From Saprospiraceae bacterium (GTDB lineage Bacteria > Bacteroidota > Bacteroidia > Chitinophagales > Saprospiraceae): a stretch of DNA of 7,681 bases. Location of the stretch: NCBI GenBank assembly GCA_023300835.1, contig JALZVB010000071.1, positions 1 to 7,681 of the forward strand, read 5' to 3'. Both the position numbers and the translations under genes were made by a program. A model generated the notes under the pieces. That model did not search any database, was not told the origin of the DNA, and saw only the letters and a program-made list of their open reading frames with translations. Below, in pieces: positions 6,802 through 7,681 of the stretch; position 1 is the first letter of the stretch; every line of letters begins with the position of its first letter.

Positions 6802-6841
6802 AAAAAAAGGAGAGCATTAATTTAAAATTAATGCTCTCCTT
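6802..6841 (-). terminator. Strong intrinsic terminator of the 47-codon peptide gene
   Basis: A perfect inverted repeat centred on 6824 (GGAGAGCATTAAT at 6809-6821 with ATTAATGCTCTCC at 6827-6839, extended by AA/TT outside) gives a stem of about 15-17 bp with a tiny loop. On the minus strand it runs straight into seven T (6808-6802). It begins 23 nt after the peptide gene's stop codon. It is directional, since the plus strand has no T-tract after it, and is the clearest terminator in the window. Confidence 0.92.
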
Positions 6842-6864
6842 GATAGATTAGAATCTACTGGTTC

Positions 6865-7008
6865 TTACCAGATTGATCTTTCAACATTTGTTGCAGGTTG
6901 AGAGTTATTAGTTTCTTTAGGATCTTTCTTCTTTTTTTTATCTTTACCTCCTACGATTGCTAATGTTTCTAATACTTGAGCTGTTTTTTTAAAATCTTCA
7001 AACTTCAT
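6865..7008 (-). CDS. 47-aa lysine-rich peptide with a Gly-Gly motif, unknown function
   Basis: The ATG at 7008-7006 opens 47 codons ending in SIW and a TAA at 6867-6865. The product has an amphipathic N-terminal helix (MKFEDFKKTAQVLETLAIVGG), a lysine run DKKKKKD at 23-29, and a polar tail rich in Asn, Thr, Ser and Gln. The Gly20-Gly21 pair with Ile at -4 and Glu at -8 relative to the cut position resembles a double-glycine leader, though the usual Leu at -7 is Thr here. It could thus be a secreted or modified peptide precursor, but no transporter, peptidase or modifying enzyme is in view. Support for a real gene is the strong terminator 23 nt downstream, an A/T-rich leader and ordinary codon use. 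Alternatives are a small basic nucleic-acid-binding or regulatory protein. There is no signal peptide or membrane segment. I do not recognise the family. Confidence 0.65.
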   Translation of the reverse strand: MKFEDFKKTAQVLETLAIVGGKDKKKKKDPKETNNSQPATNVERSIW

Positions 7009-7396
7009 GGATAATAATTTAAAATGTTAGATTGTATTCATTTTCACCTGAATAAAGCGTTGACTTACCACTGACATAATCAGATAACGAAACTGTCAAA
7101 ACATCTCGTTTTTAAGGATTTTGAGAGAATTAAAATTTAGGCACTGTTGACTAAATATTTAATCTGTTATTTCTTAATGTAAATCTATGGCGTATCTCTA
7201 TATATTCAAAATAAAAAATATGTCAAATTGCAATATGACCCAATTTGTAGTTGTATTGTAGGTCAAGTGAGAAGCACTGTAGACGATACGAGATAAGGGT
7301 CGTTACATTCTTGTGCTCTTTTTATATTAATACTGATTAAGACATATGACCTACCTAATAGTTTATTGTTTGTTTTACCATATAATCAACTAAATA
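7009..7396. other. 388-bp gene-free divergent region
   Basis: No convincing coding frame is seen on either strand; the longest ATG frames are 16 and 24 codons. It should carry the promoters of the minus-strand peptide gene and the plus-strand edge ORF, but no clean TAnnTTTG box is visible. Small dyads are CAAATTG/CAATTTG around 7223-7246, and AGCAC 7273-7277 with GTGCT 7313-7317, the latter followed by CTTTTTATATT on the plus strand. Confidence 0.5.
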
Positions 7397-7681
7397 TTGG
7401 AGTACCCAGAAAACATACTACTAGTAAAAGGAAAAGTCACAAACGGAATATTGTACGGATTCACGCCTGTTGTTTCAGAATTATTGAGTCTAGTAGCAAA
7501 TATTGACATTGATCTTATTAGTACCACAAGTATTTACAAAAGAACATATTCAAGATTTGTGCCATATTATAAATCTCGTAGGGGAGGAGGTGCTATAACC
7601 TTAGGGTCTCACAAATCGAGATCAATAACTTTTACGGAAAACTTCTTCTCTTCAGATAAAACTGAAATTTGTTGGGCTAAA
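7397..7681 (+). CDS. Partial hypothetical protein, runs off the right edge
   Basis: An open frame of 95 codons runs from TTG at 7397-7399 to the last base without a stop. The preceding in-frame stop is 7391-7393, so TTG is the only usual start in this frame until GTG at 7560-7562. The protein begins EYPENILLVKGKV, has a hydrophobic stretch (LYGFTPVVSELLSLVA), a basic aromatic region (YKRTYSRFVPYYKSRRGGG) and then AITLGSHKSRSITFTENFF. The last part loosely resembles the segment that precedes the HExxH zinc site in some zincin-like proteins of Bacteroidota, but the catalytic part would lie beyond the window, so this is only a guess. Codon use and composition look like coding DNA. The gene may also start with a frame problem upstream. 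Confidence 0.6.
   Translation, partial: MEYPENILLVKGKVTNGILYGFTPVVSELLSLVANIDIDLISTTSIYKRTYSRFVPYYKSRRGGGAITLGSHKSRSITFTENFFSSDKTEICWAK

Noticed and set aside
7187..7261. 24-codon plus-strand ORF in the right-hand gap
   Set aside because: Such short frames are expected by chance in AT-rich DNA; there is no ribosome binding site, terminator or recognisable sequence.
1..7681. CRISPR arrays, tRNA or rRNA genes, insertion sequences, att sites
   Set aside because: No regularly spaced repeats, tRNA cloverleaf features, transposase frames or paired terminal repeats were seen on reading both strands.

Overview
The window is AT-rich bacterial DNA that looks like a member of the Bacteroidota, probably a flavobacterium or cytophaga-like marine or soil organism. 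The reasons are the low G+C (by eye), the near absence of Shine-Dalgarno sequences, a TAnnTTTG-type promoter box ahead of hupE, and a hybrid histidine kinase with the N-terminal helical region (LHRxLKxQ... then LExxLEISSKEL) common in kinases of this phylum. The genus cannot be read from the sequence.

Left block (1-2674, minus strand): an Hpt phosphotransfer protein is followed by a soluble PAS hybrid sensor histidine kinase/response regulator. Together they supply a His-Asp-His phosphorelay without a dedicated output regulator in view. The 206-nt gap between them holds two inverted repeats, and a near-perfect palindrome lies just upstream of the Hpt start. The first 200 bases hold no supportable gene.

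Middle block (2955-6226, plus strand): a HupE/UreJ-type membrane protein is followed, after a short AT-rich gap, by an NAD(P)-dependent succinate-semialdehyde dehydrogenase. A class III (CaiB/BaiF) CoA-transferase follows only 18 nt after the dehydrogenase. The last two look like an operon for making and activating or recycling a small carboxylic acid, possibly succinate.

Right block (6227-7681): this is an accessory-looking stretch of small elements. On the minus strand are a tandem DUF1508 (YegP-like) gene whose ATG is one base out of frame with the rest, and an unrecognised 47-codon lysine-rich peptide gene with a Gly-Gly motif. The peptide gene has a very strong intrinsic terminator. About 390 bp with no gene follows, and then a plus-strand reading frame (TTG start) runs off the right edge. 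That last protein is not identified with confidence. The peptide gene, the broken DUF1508 gene and the edge ORF are the least ordinary parts of the window.
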